Origin: Zunongwangia atlantica 22II14-10F7
Lineage (GTDB): Bacteria > Bacteroidota > Bacteroidia > Flavobacteriales > Flavobacteriaceae
Direction: 5' to 3'
DNA length: 32,626 nucleotides
Assembly: GCF_002094855.1 (NCBI RefSeq)
Contig: NZ_ARYN01000027.1
Location: 1-32,626 of the forward strand
This document shows, in pieces, positions 9,664 to 17,094 of this stretch. The position numbers and the translations under genes were made by a program. How positions within the stretch are numbered: the first letter of the stretch is position 1; the number at the start of each line of letters is the position of its first letter. Under the pieces are notes generated by a model. It was not told the origin of the DNA. It made no database searches and saw only the letters and a list, made by a program, of their open reading frames with translations.

Positions 9664-10168
9664 TTTTATGTTTTTAGTCTTATTTCCAATATTATGTAGT
9701 TCTCAACAAACTAACTTGGAGCAAAAAGCTGTAAAATATTTGTGTGAAAATTTGGGAAAAATAGACAATGATTTGCTAAACAAAAGAATTTATTTCAATG
9801 GAAATATTATTAGAAAGACTAGTAATATTTATAATGTAGCGAACTGTAATGATGAAATTAATTTAATTAAAAATGAGATACCAATTGAAAAAGAAAAAGA
9901 ACTAGATAGTATTGCCAATCATAATTTAGAAAGACAGTATGAGTCAAAGAAAATTGTTTTCGATTGTAATTCTTTTTCTAAAAAAAGAAGGCTTTTTACT
10001 GAGTATTATTACATGAGAGTTTATAATTTTATAGAATATGATAATAAATACTCTGTTGAGATAAATATTAGTGGTAAAAAGGGTAGATCTGTCGAGATTA
10101 TAATTGTAAATTTTGATAAATCCTCAAAGGATGTTAGTCACTGCTATAAGCACTTGATTTATGATTAA
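9641..10168 (+). CDS. Putative exported immunity protein for the metzincin-tailed Rhs toxin
   Basis: The 175 aa protein from ATG 9641 begins MKKLIFINFMFLVLFPILCS, a clean signal peptide ending around SSQ/Q. An ATG at 9614 would add nine residues and spoil this signal, so 9641 is preferred. The mature part is Lys/Asn/Ile-rich with no family I recognise. It overlaps the end of the Rhs toxin gene by 23 bases, the usual place for the cognate immunity gene in polymorphic toxin loci. Export of the immunity protein suggests the toxin acts in the periplasm or envelope. The immunity role is inferred from position, size and novelty only. A strong hairpin at 10200-10228 follows. Confidence 0.6.
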   Translation: MKKLIFINFMFLVLFPILCSSQQTNLEQKAVKYLCENLGKIDNDLLNKRIYFNGNIIRKTSNIYNVANCNDEINLIKNEIPIEKEKELDSIANHNLERQYESKKIVFDCNSFSKKRRLFTEYYYMRVYNFIEYDNKYSVEINISGKKGRSVEIIIVNFDKSSKDVSHCYKHLIYD

Positions 10169-10494
10169 TTTTGTCGAAAATTTATAAATTATGATATTCA
10201 CTTCCTCTTTGCTTTTCAAAGAGGAAGTTGAATTTATAAGCAAAGATATCTTCTCTAATCCAGATTATTCAGATATCATATTGGACTTTAATAAGAAAAC
10301 CGGTTTATGATAACACTAAATTATTGTGAACTTCCCCTCTTTGGAAACGCTTGATTGTCTAAAATAAATTTTATTCATTAGCTATAGATATCAATTTTTT
10401 TAAGGCTTGATTTGAGTAGGTTATTATAATCTTACATCTAAATTTACTTTTATTCCTTAACATGATTTAGACCTTCGAAAATATGCTTATCATG
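10169..10494. other. Gene-free stretch after pair 1
   Basis: AT-rich sequence with one strong hairpin (10200-10228). A 39-codon open frame at 10191-10310 reads like the end of a real protein (KDIFSNPDYSDIILDF), but its start lies across the hairpin. It may be a fragment of an old toxin tail or of an immunity gene; this is weak. Nothing else is supported. Confidence 0.35.
10200..10228 (+). terminator. Hairpin terminator after Rhs pair 1 operon
   Basis: Perfect 12-base arms (ACTTCCTCTTTG and CAAAGAGGAAGT) enclose the loop CTTTT, 32 bases after the putative immunity gene. The T-run after it is weak, so it may act as a 3' stabilising hairpin or as a terminator. It ends the only rightward operon in this region. 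Confidence 0.65.
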
Positions 10495-11419
10495 TACTCC
10501 TCTTTAATAAATTAATTTAAAAATTTAATAAATACATTTTGTGTCGGCTTTCCAGGTTGAATATACTTAAAATGAAGCCTTGCAACTGACTCCACTCCGA
10601 AGCGATGTTAGCTACAAATTCAGGACAATTATCCATCCTTATTTTGTGAGGTTTACCTCTGCGATTAATTAAAGGGTTTAATACTTAAACTGAACGTTAA
10701 AGGGGCAGTTAAAAATTAATTGCTATATGTTTGCTTCACGGTTATAATCATCAATGCTAGACCATGGAAGCGTCTATAATTCTCTATGACTTCCATTACT
10801 TATTTAATATTCCAACTTCGATTGGGAGTTAATGAAACTTCCAAGGGGTATTTGCCCCTGGCAGGTAATCGCTTTTTTACCTTTCTTCTCAATCTTAAAC
10901 CAAGTATTTTATAGATCCGGTATACCTAATAAGGCTTACCTTCATTACTTAATCGTTCATAAGCCATCCAAAAGTACTCTTCCGAGTTTTCTTCAGCTTT
11001 TAGTTCTAAAGCTGTTTTGATTGCATTGTCAATTTTAGGTAAAGGACTGTAGTAATAAACAATCTTAATGGTATTCAAAACACGGCATGCCCTACTATTA
11101 CTTTAAAGAATTGGTCCTTCATGATAACATATTTACGGTAGTTATTTAAAGCTTTTCTACCTGCTGGTAGGTAGGTTTTCAATGTCTCCTTGACCATTTC
11201 ATAAATTAATTGTAAATTACCATACATCAGCTTGAACCTTTGGTATTCTTTATTAAGATTTATTAAAAACTTGAGTTCTTATCGTACATCCCGCCACTTG
11301 TAAAAAGAAGCTGTGCTGAATTTGTACTCCCGGCGGATATAAGCAACCGTTTTACTAATATCAACAAATTAATTTAAAATCCTCGCGGTTTGCTTAGGGG
11401 AGTAATTATTTATCTTCAT
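10495..11419 (-). pseudogene. Decayed IS3-family transposase (OrfA + OrfB remnant)
   Basis: Read leftward, fragments of both IS3 open frames appear in order, broken by stops and frameshifts. From ATG 11419: MKINNYSPKQTARIL, then EYKFSTASFYKWRDV (OrfA helix-turn-helix with FYKWR), and EYQRFKLMYGNLQLIYEMVK (OrfA leucine-zipper region). OrfB-like pieces follow: YYYSPLPKIDNAI, KPY-stop-VYRIYKILGLRLRRK, [29 protein letters not shown] (the DDE region, with Cys replacing the usual Gly of DNGPEF), and [10 protein letters not shown]. The 3' end beyond about 10495 and clear terminal inverted repeats are not recognised. It is inactive and lies between the two halves of the secretion cluster. Confidence 0.88.
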
Positions 11420-11459
11420 AAGCATTGTCCAAAATTAAGCAAAATGTCGTATACATAAC

Positions 11460-11502
11460 GCATACAAAAAAACCTTACTATTAGTAAGGTTTTTTTGTAT
11501 GC
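11460..11502 (+). promoter_or_regulatory. Palindrome copy 2, upstream of lipoprotein-GspF operon
   Basis: Perfect 19-base arms (11460-11478 and 11484-11502) with loop TATTA. The core CCTTACTATTAGTAAGG is centred at 11481, 65 bases before the ATG at 11546, the same spacing as copy 1 to gspG. The right arm carries seven T after GG, so as RNA it could also act as a terminator or attenuator. Upstream lies only the decayed IS, pointing the other way. Confidence 0.65.
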
Positions 11503-11545
11503 TAGTTTTAGAATTCTCTACTACTTTGTTTGCCTAAATTAACTT

Positions 11546-12241
11546 ATGAAAACAAAGTTTAGTCTTATACTAGTTATATTGTTTTTTTCTGCATGCAACT
11601 TATATAATTATGTTGCTGGAAACGAATATGATACAGCTTCTGGCTATTATGCTGTTGGTACTATAATGGATGGTTCAAGGAATAAAAGCTTTCCTGTTTA
11701 TGATGAAAGAATTAAACTTTCCTGGATAGAAAACCGACTTAACCAACGTGAAATAAATACTATCAATAGGCAACTTGAAGAAAAGGATAAATTGAAAATC
11801 ATAGATTCTCTGGATATTTTTCCAAAAGGATTAGTGGTAGAGATAGCTGATTATTCTGCTTTACTTTCAAATCTGAATCAACCAGGGAACGAAAAATTAT
11901 TATCGTTATTAAAAAATGATGCTAAGCTTCGTATACTTACTTCTCTTAATAGTTATTTTAAGGATGAGCAAGCTAATCTCATTAAACAGGCCTCTGTCTT
12001 ATATTTAATAAATCCATCGAATGGAGTTTATGCTATTGAAGCCGTTAATGTCGATGGGTCAAAGAACAGAATTTATTTTAGTGATGGCGTGGTCATCCAG
12101 AGTGAGACGAAAGGTTTTTGCTGGCAATTAGATTACAGAAATCAACCTGAACTTGTTGATATTTCTGATCGATGTCCTAAAGGAACCAAGGAAGACGTTA
12201 ACGAGCTGGAAAGCATAGATAAAATGGAAGGAATATGGTAA
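11546..12241 (+). CDS. Lipoprotein of unknown function, first gene of the pseudopilin/GspF operon
   Basis: The 231 aa protein starts MKTKFSLILVILFFSAC, a lipoprotein signal with Cys17. I do not recognise the mature domain; it mixes alpha and beta segments and has a C-terminal patch (FCWQLDYRNQPELV, DRCPKGT) with two further cysteines that might pair. It opens a run of seven overlapping or abutting genes that includes GspC-like, three pseudopilin-like and GspF proteins, so a role in the secretion machine (for example secretin pilot or outer-membrane attachment) is plausible but unproven. The next gene overlaps it by 7 bases. Confidence 0.8.
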   Translation: MKTKFSLILVILFFSACNLYNYVAGNEYDTASGYYAVGTIMDGSRNKSFPVYDERIKLSWIENRLNQREINTINRQLEEKDKLKIIDSLDIFPKGLVVEIADYSALLSNLNQPGNEKLLSLLKNDAKLRILTSLNSYFKDEQANLIKQASVLYLINPSNGVYAIEAVNVDGSKNRIYFSDGVVIQSETKGFCWQLDYRNQPELVDISDRCPKGTKEDVNELESIDKMEGIW

Positions 12242-13185
12242 GAATGTATTATTTAGTTTCGATAGTATTGTTTCTTACATTACTTGTTTCTTGTGAAGAG
12301 GTGTTTTTTGAAACTGATCTCTCTGAAAACCATGTAAATATTCTTTCCCCTGCGAATAATGCGGAGATTGAGGGAACTAATGTATCCTTATATTGGGAAT
12401 CTTTAGAAGGTGCTACAAGTTATCAAATAGAAATAGCAAGGGGAAGTTTTTCCTCAGGTAATTATGTGTTTAGCGAAGAAATGGAAGAGTCTTCAATTGA
12501 AATTGAATTGCCATTGGGAGATTATGAATGGAGTGTAAGGGGTCGTAATTCCCAGTATATTTCATTAGCTCAGACTGCGCAATTTACATTAGTTGATGTT
12601 ACTGAATTTTCTAATCGACAGGTTCGAATAATCAATCCTAATACTGATGTTATCTCAAATGTTACTGCGACTATAGAGCTTTTGTGGAATAGTGTAGAGA
12701 AAGCTAATCTCTACCGTATTCAGATAGAACGAGATGATATAATCGAAAACGAATACACTACACAAGATACTATATATTCCATAAATTTAAATGAGGGTTT
12801 ATCTATTATAAAGATTAGAGCGGAAAATGAATCTCAAAATACTATTTACACCAGAAGAGAATATATTTTGGATCAAACGGATCCCGAAACTCCCGTCCTG
12901 AGATTTCCAGAAGACAATCAGAGTATTACGAATACAGAGGAAGTAGAATTTGTATGGGAACCCGACTTTGAAGATTCGAACACTACCGCACCGGAATTTG
13001 ATAGTATCTACCTGTTTTACGATGAAGGACTTGATCGTCTATATTTAAAAGAGGAGATTGCTCAAAGCAATGAAATTACATATGAGTTAGAAATTGACAG
13101 TACATATTCTTGGTTTGTAAGGAGATTTGATAGAGCAGGCAATGCTTCGGATAGCTCTGAAATTCGTCAATTTAGGATAAATTAG
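12235..13185 (+). CDS. Lipoprotein with FN3-like repeats
   Basis: The 316 aa protein has a lipoprotein signal ending LLVSC (Cys20 from the first Met; an ATG at 12244 gives the same signal three residues shorter). The mature part appears to be about three fibronectin-III-like beta domains: about 33-120 (LSPANNAEIEGT, LYWESLEGATSYQIEI), 125-215 (IELLWNSVEKANLYRIQIER) and 218-316 (RFPEDNQSITNTEEVEFVWE, YSWFVRRFDRAGN). Such domains bind proteins or glycans on the surface or in the periplasm. No catalytic motif is seen. The gene abuts the GspC-like gene with no gap. It may serve as a scaffold or substrate adaptor of the secretion machine; that is inference. Confidence 0.8.
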   Translation: MVRMYYLVSIVLFLTLLVSCEEVFFETDLSENHVNILSPANNAEIEGTNVSLYWESLEGATSYQIEIARGSFSSGNYVFSEEMEESSIEIELPLGDYEWSVRGRNSQYISLAQTAQFTLVDVTEFSNRQVRIINPNTDVISNVTATIELLWNSVEKANLYRIQIERDDIIENEYTTQDTIYSINLNEGLSIIKIRAENESQNTIYTRREYILDQTDPETPVLRFPEDNQSITNTEEVEFVWEPDFEDSNTTAPEFDSIYLFYDEGLDRLYLKEEIAQSNEITYELEIDSTYSWFVRRFDRAGNASDSSEIRQFRIN

Positions 13186-13653
13186 ATGAAAAATAAAAAG
13201 CTCACATATTTGCTATTACCATTAGTACTCATCATATGGGGCTATCTTATTTATAAAGTTGTTATCGGTCTCGCTGGGAATGATACTGATATTGTACCGA
13301 GTCAAACGCATTCACTGGGAACTATTCAAGATACTTTTAGGACAGAATCTAATGAGACCTTTATGCTTAAAGATGTAGAGAGGGATCCTTTCTTAAATAT
13401 AAGTTATAGAAAGAAACTCGAAAATAAAACAGGAAAGATTACCCGAAAGAAAGTGAGTTGGCCAGAGATAAAATATATGGGATTAGTGAGCAATGAAAAA
13501 GATAAGAAAATGATAGGTCTGATAGAAATTGAGGGGAATAATTTCTTTTTCGAAAAAGGTGATAGTTATCAGGATGTCACTTTAATTAAAATTGATCCAA
13601 GTCGAGTTGTTTTAACCTATCAGGGAGGAAGAAAAGTATATTCAAAATCTTGA
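13186..13653 (+). CDS. GspC/PilP-like inner-membrane protein
   Basis: The 155 aa protein has a short cytoplasmic N-terminus, one membrane segment at about 8-28, a linker, RDPFLNISY near 66 (matching the RDPF motif before PilP and GspC homology regions), and a C-terminal beta domain (WPEIKYMGLVSNEKDKKMIG, then a GD turn and SRVVLTYQGGRKVY). This layout is that of GspC HR or PilP domains, which link the inner-membrane platform to the secretin. It implies a secretin exists, although none is in the window. The start codon directly follows the preceding stop, and the next gene begins 3 bases after its own stop. Confidence 0.75.
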   Translation: MKNKKLTYLLLPLVLIIWGYLIYKVVIGLAGNDTDIVPSQTHSLGTIQDTFRTESNETFMLKDVERDPFLNISYRKKLENKTGKITRKKVSWPEIKYMGLVSNEKDKKMIGLIEIEGNNFFFEKGDSYQDVTLIKIDPSRVVLTYQGGRKVYSKS

Positions 13654-13656
13654 AAG

Positions 13657-14880
13657 ATGCAACTCATAAAAGCTCATTTCTATACCAGGCTGAAAGCAAA
13701 CGCACTATATGTTGTCCTGATTGTGGGAGTCATTGTTGCAATTTTACTAGGTTCTTTCTTATTGCTTGCACATCATCAACGCTTGTTTCAATTACGAAAT
13801 GAAGCTATTTCTAATGGGATGTCAAATGTAAATTCTAGTTTTTTTAATTATCCGAAATCAACGGAAGGTATAGAGGTCGTTTCTAATTACTGGGGAGCTT
13901 TTAGAAAAGTACTAATTGAAGATGAAGAGCATCAATTAAAAAAGGTAGCATTGCTTTGTGCTCAAAAAGACTCTTTATATACAAGTGTTTATTTAGAAGA
14001 TTATCACTCTCCATTGGTTTTGGCTGGAAGTGCATCTCTGGAGGGAAAGTTGGAGCTTCCAGATGGATATTGGAAAACAGGCGCAGTGAATGGACATTAT
14101 TTCACTGGAAAAACTCAACTTAAAGGTATAAAGCCTAGTACCAAAATGCCTTCAATTGATTCCAAATGGAGGGATTTTACTGAAGGATTATTGTCTGGTA
14201 AAGCTATTGAAGCTAAAGAGTTAATGGCGCAAAGCAGGATGAATAATAGCTTTATAGAGCCACTGCAAATAATTCAAACATATGGGGGAAATTATATCAA
14301 TGCCGAGTTAACGGGACACTTCATAGTTCGTGATGATGTCGGAATTAAAGTAAGTGCAAATTCGGAATTAAATGATATTGTTATAGTTGCGCCGCAAATT
14401 ACCATAGAAAGTGGTTTTAAGGGAAATATCCATTGTATTGCAAACCGGATTGAAATTGAAAAAAATGTGGTACTCAACTACCCCTCTTCACTCATTGCTA
14501 TTGAAGAGGAAATGAAGTCAACAAGCAATGATGATGTATTTACTGATATTAAAATTGGCGATAATGTACTTTTTAATGGTTTTGTGATTTATCTGAATCA
14601 CAAAAGTAATTTGTATGAAAATAGGAATATTGATATCACTTTGGGAACAAATAGTAAGATTGTTGGTGATATTTATAGCCAGGGCTACTTAGAGTTGAAA
14701 GGTGAAGTGACAGGGAGTATTTATACCTCATATTTTATGTATGATAGTGGAAGAGGGGGGAAGTATATTAATTATTTATATAATGCCAGAGTATCCTTTG
14801 ATCAAACTATTGCACGCTATAATGGAGGATTACCATTGGCGTCCAATACCGAATATATTGTTGCATCATGGCTCTATTAG
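13657..14880 (+). CDS. GspK/PilX-like membrane protein with polymer-forming beta-helix tail
   Basis: The 407 aa protein begins with a basic stretch and a long hydrophobic helix at about 15-40 (KANALYVVLIVGVIVAILLG), resembling GspK or PilX N-termini, which also lack the Glu5 of other pseudopilins. The middle and C-terminal parts look like short-turn beta-helix or bactofilin-like repeats (DIVIVAPQITIESGFKGNIH, ANRIEIEKNVVLNYPSSLIA, ITLGTNSKIVGDIYSQGYLE, LKGEVTGSIYTS). The helical GspK domain is not obvious, so if this is the pseudopilus tip protein its head has been replaced. It overlaps the next pseudopilin gene by 13 bases. Tip role inferred; N-terminal class moderately sure. Confidence 0.7.
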   Translation: MQLIKAHFYTRLKANALYVVLIVGVIVAILLGSFLLLAHHQRLFQLRNEAISNGMSNVNSSFFNYPKSTEGIEVVSNYWGAFRKVLIEDEEHQLKKVALLCAQKDSLYTSVYLEDYHSPLVLAGSASLEGKLELPDGYWKTGAVNGHYFTGKTQLKGIKPSTKMPSIDSKWRDFTEGLLSGKAIEAKELMAQSRMNNSFIEPLQIIQTYGGNYINAELTGHFIVRDDVGIKVSANSELNDIVIVAPQITIESGFKGNIHCIANRIEIEKNVVLNYPSSLIAIEEEMKSTSNDDVFTDIKIGDNVLFNGFVIYLNHKSNLYENRNIDITLGTNSKIVGDIYSQGYLELKGEVTGSIYTSYFMYDSGRGGKYINYLYNARVSFDQTIARYNGGLPLASNTEYIVASWLY

Positions 14881-15212
14881 GAATAAAGAATAAGGTGTTA
14901 TTAAAACTTCAGGCGTCCAGTTTGATAGAAAACCTTGTGGCTTCCGTTCTTATAATAGTAGTGTTTATGATCGCAAGCTTTAGCCTTAATAATATTTTTG
15001 GAAATTATATTCAAAGTGATGAACAAGAACTTCAGCAGAGATTCTCAGAATTATCGTATTTGTTTATCAATGAAAAAATAAGTATTGGTTATAGTGAAGA
15101 TTATAATACCGATATAATTAGTATTGAGAAAGCAAAGGGGAAGCCATTTGTTTTCTATAGAAGAAATGGTAAAATATTAAAATCCAAAGAAATAAATTAT
15201 AATGATTACTAG
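14868..15212 (+). CDS. Minor pseudopilin, GspI-like
   Basis: The 114 aa protein has a leader of about 17 residues (MALLGIKNKVLLKLQA), then SSLIENLVASVLIIVVFMIA, where Glu is the fifth mature residue after predicted Ala/Ser cleavage. The LIENLVA pattern is closest to GspI (LLEVLVAL). A short C-terminal domain follows. It overlaps the previous gene by 13 bases and the next by 11, indicating translational coupling with the other pseudopilins. GspI versus another minor pseudopilin cannot be settled by eye. Confidence 0.78.
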   Translation: MALLGIKNKVLLKLQASSLIENLVASVLIIVVFMIASFSLNNIFGNYIQSDEQELQQRFSELSYLFINEKISIGYSEDYNTDIISIEKAKGKPFVFYRRNGKILKSKEINYNDY

Positions 15213-15672
15213 GAAGAAAGTACAGGCTTTTACACTTGTGGAGATGATTATCGTTTTAATCATTGCTTCCTTAATCGTAGCACTTTCGTTTGCAGTTTTA
15301 AATATTGTGCAACGTAACCTGGGAAATATTTCGAATGAATTTTTATCGGTGAATTCACGCAATTTATTGCAAAGTAGATTAGAAGCAAATTTTATGAAGT
15401 ATCATGAATCTTATTATGATGAACATGAACAACAGATCATATTTAAAAATAAAATAGACTCTATTGTTTATGGAATCCATCATCAATTTTTGACTTTCGA
15501 TAATGATAGCATTGATTATAATTTTAAAAAGATATATTTTTTATATAAGGGAGATACGATAGTTGATGGACCTTTTGATGCCATAGGGATTCTTCAAAAA
15601 GAAAGTGCAAAAAAGACTTTTTGCTATCGCATAAATGATGCTAAAGCATATTTGAATGGGACTGAAAATTGA
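15202..15672 (+). CDS. Minor pseudopilin, GspJ/GspH-like
   Basis: The 156 aa protein has leader MITRKKVQA, cleavage before FTLVE with Glu at mature +5, and hydrophobic helix MIIVLIIASLIVALSFAVL. The C-terminal beta-rich domain of about 115 residues has the size of GspH or a small GspJ. Together with the GspG-like, GspI-like and GspK-like proteins it gives a nearly full pseudopilin set. It overlaps both neighbours, ending 17 bases inside gspF. Confidence 0.82.
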   Translation: MITRKKVQAFTLVEMIIVLIIASLIVALSFAVLNIVQRNLGNISNEFLSVNSRNLLQSRLEANFMKYHESYYDEHEQQIIFKNKIDSIVYGIHHQFLTFDNDSIDYNFKKIYFLYKGDTIVDGPFDAIGILQKESAKKTFCYRINDAKAYLNGTEN

Positions 15673-16789
15673 ACTAGATAATACGCAGAAGAAAACTCGG
15701 AAATCGACGGGTAAAATCTCCAATGTACTACAGCAGGAAATTTCCTTTAGTGGAGGGAAATGGAATACGAAAAAAAAAGAACAGTTTTTTACCGAATTAA
15801 GTGTATTGCTAATCTCTGGAATCGATCTTCGTCAATCTTTAGAATTATTGTCTGAAGAGAATAAGTCAAAAAAAGAAAGTAGCTTTTTTAAATCAGTTTA
15901 TGTGGGTGTGGTAAATGGAATCCCCTTTTTTGAGACCCTAAAATCCACTAGCAAGTTTTCGAACTATGAAATTGAAACCCTTCGAGTAGGGGAAGCTACC
16001 GGTAATCTTGGTGTTGTAACACAGGATCTGGGGGAGTTCTGTAAAAAGAAAAATGATCAGCGGCGCCAGGTGGTTTCAGCACTTACCTATCCTGTGATAG
16101 TCATTCTTACAGCTTTAGTCGTTGTTTTCTTTATGATGAATTATGTCGTTCCCTTGTTTAAAGATATTTTTGAACAGAATAATGTGGAGTTGCCTGGAAT
16201 TACAAAGTTTATTTTAGGTTTTTCCGAATTTTTACAGGATAATGTATATGCTATTTTTATAGGATTTATTTTAATTATAGGTGGTTATTTCATACTTCGT
16301 AAGTATGATTGGTACAGACGAATAATGGCATATACTATGCTTAAAATACCTCTTATCGGGGATTTCATGAAAGCGATTTATATATTAAGATTTATACAGG
16401 TGATGAAATTACTGGCTAATTCTAAAATATCAATAACGGAAAGCCTGGAAATGAGTAGATCCTTAATTTCGTTTTATCCTTTGAAGGAGGCTATTAAACG
16501 AATTAATGAAAATGTGGTTAAGGGGGCAAAGTTAAGTGCAAGCTTCCGAGAACATGCTATTTTTGATACCAGAATTATTACGTTGCTTAAAGTTGCGGAA
16601 GAGACGAATCAAACCGAGTTTATTTTCGAAAAATTATATGAACAATATTCGAAAGAGTTAGATTATAAATCTAAGCAGTTTGCCAATCTATTAAATCCTT
16701 TACTGACAATTCTAATTGGAGCTATAGTTGGAATAGTTTTGATTGCTATGTATTTACCAATGTTTAAATTAAGTTCGGTTATCGGATAA
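15656..16789 (+). CDS. gspF: GspF/PilC-type inner-membrane platform protein
   Basis: The 377 aa protein carries two T2SSF repeats: residues about 42-165 (FFTELSVLLISGIDLRQSLE, then ALTYPVIVILTALVVVFFMM) and about 240-370 (RFIQVMKLLANSKISITESL, LLNPLLTILIGAIVGIVLIA). Three membrane segments lie near 145-168, 198-218 and 345-368. GspF forms the rotor-like platform that couples GspE to pseudopilus assembly. The length is slightly below the usual 400. It is the last gene of the operon from 11546; gspE lies in the divergent operon, so the machine's genes are split across two transcription units. Confidence 0.93.
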   Translation: MGLKIELDNTQKKTRKSTGKISNVLQQEISFSGGKWNTKKKEQFFTELSVLLISGIDLRQSLELLSEENKSKKESSFFKSVYVGVVNGIPFFETLKSTSKFSNYEIETLRVGEATGNLGVVTQDLGEFCKKKNDQRRQVVSALTYPVIVILTALVVVFFMMNYVVPLFKDIFEQNNVELPGITKFILGFSEFLQDNVYAIFIGFILIIGGYFILRKYDWYRRIMAYTMLKIPLIGDFMKAIYILRFIQVMKLLANSKISITESLEMSRSLISFYPLKEAIKRINENVVKGAKLSASFREHAIFDTRIITLLKVAEETNQTEFIFEKLYEQYSKELDYKSKQFANLLNPLLTILIGAIVGIVLIAMYLPMFKLSSVIG

Positions 16790-16996
16790 TATTTAGAGTA
16801 GCTGATCAATTTTTATTTTTAAAGTTTAAAATCTATAAATGTAATTAGCCCGAACTATAGTTCTAATAATTTTTCAATAATGATATTTATACTAATTGAC
16901 TAAAAACTGCTAAAACATAAATATTAGTGGTATTCAATTGTTTCTGAAATAATACTTGTAATTAACATAATATATAATGTAAATTTAATTTTAAGG

Positions 16997-17025
16997 TTAA
17001 AACCTTATAAATAGTAAGGTTTTAA
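16997..17025 (+). promoter_or_regulatory. Palindrome copy 3, upstream of second Rhs pair
   Basis: Core CCTTATAAATAGTAAGG, centred at 17011, with 11-base arms TTAAAACCTTA and TAAGGTTTTAA. The downstream half TAGTAAGGTTTT is identical to copies 1 and 2 read in gene direction. It lies 84 bases before the ATG at 17095. The outer flanks differ from the other copies yet still pair. Confidence 0.55.
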
Positions 17026-17049
17026 TGTACTTTTTTTAGATGGTGTTAG

Positions 17050-17090
17050 CTTATTTTTAACAAAAAAAATAATTATTTGTTAAAAATAAG
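17050..17090 (+). promoter_or_regulatory. Perfect hairpin abutting the Rhs 2 start codon
   Basis: Fifteen-base perfect arms CTTATTTTTAACAAA (17050-17064) and TTTGTTAAAAATAAG (17076-17090) with an 11-base loop end 4 bases before ATG 17095. As RNA this would fold over the ribosome entry region; as DNA it could be an operator. A TTG at 17077 in the same frame lies inside the right arm, one reason to prefer the ATG. Confidence 0.55.
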
Positions 17091-17094
17091 GTTC

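Larger units (their letters stand above)
16790..17094. other. Intergenic leader of the second Rhs pair
   Basis: AT-rich 305-base gap between gspF and the second Rhs pair. It contains palindrome copy 3 (16997-17025) and a second perfect hairpin just before the start codon (17050-17090). No strong terminator is seen after gspF, so read-through into the Rhs genes is possible. No small gene is supported. Confidence 0.6.

Noticed and set aside
10832-11020. 62-codon plus-strand open frame
   Set aside because: It lies antisense to clear IS3 OrfB fragments (VYRIYKILGLRLRRK) and has no protein-like features of its own.
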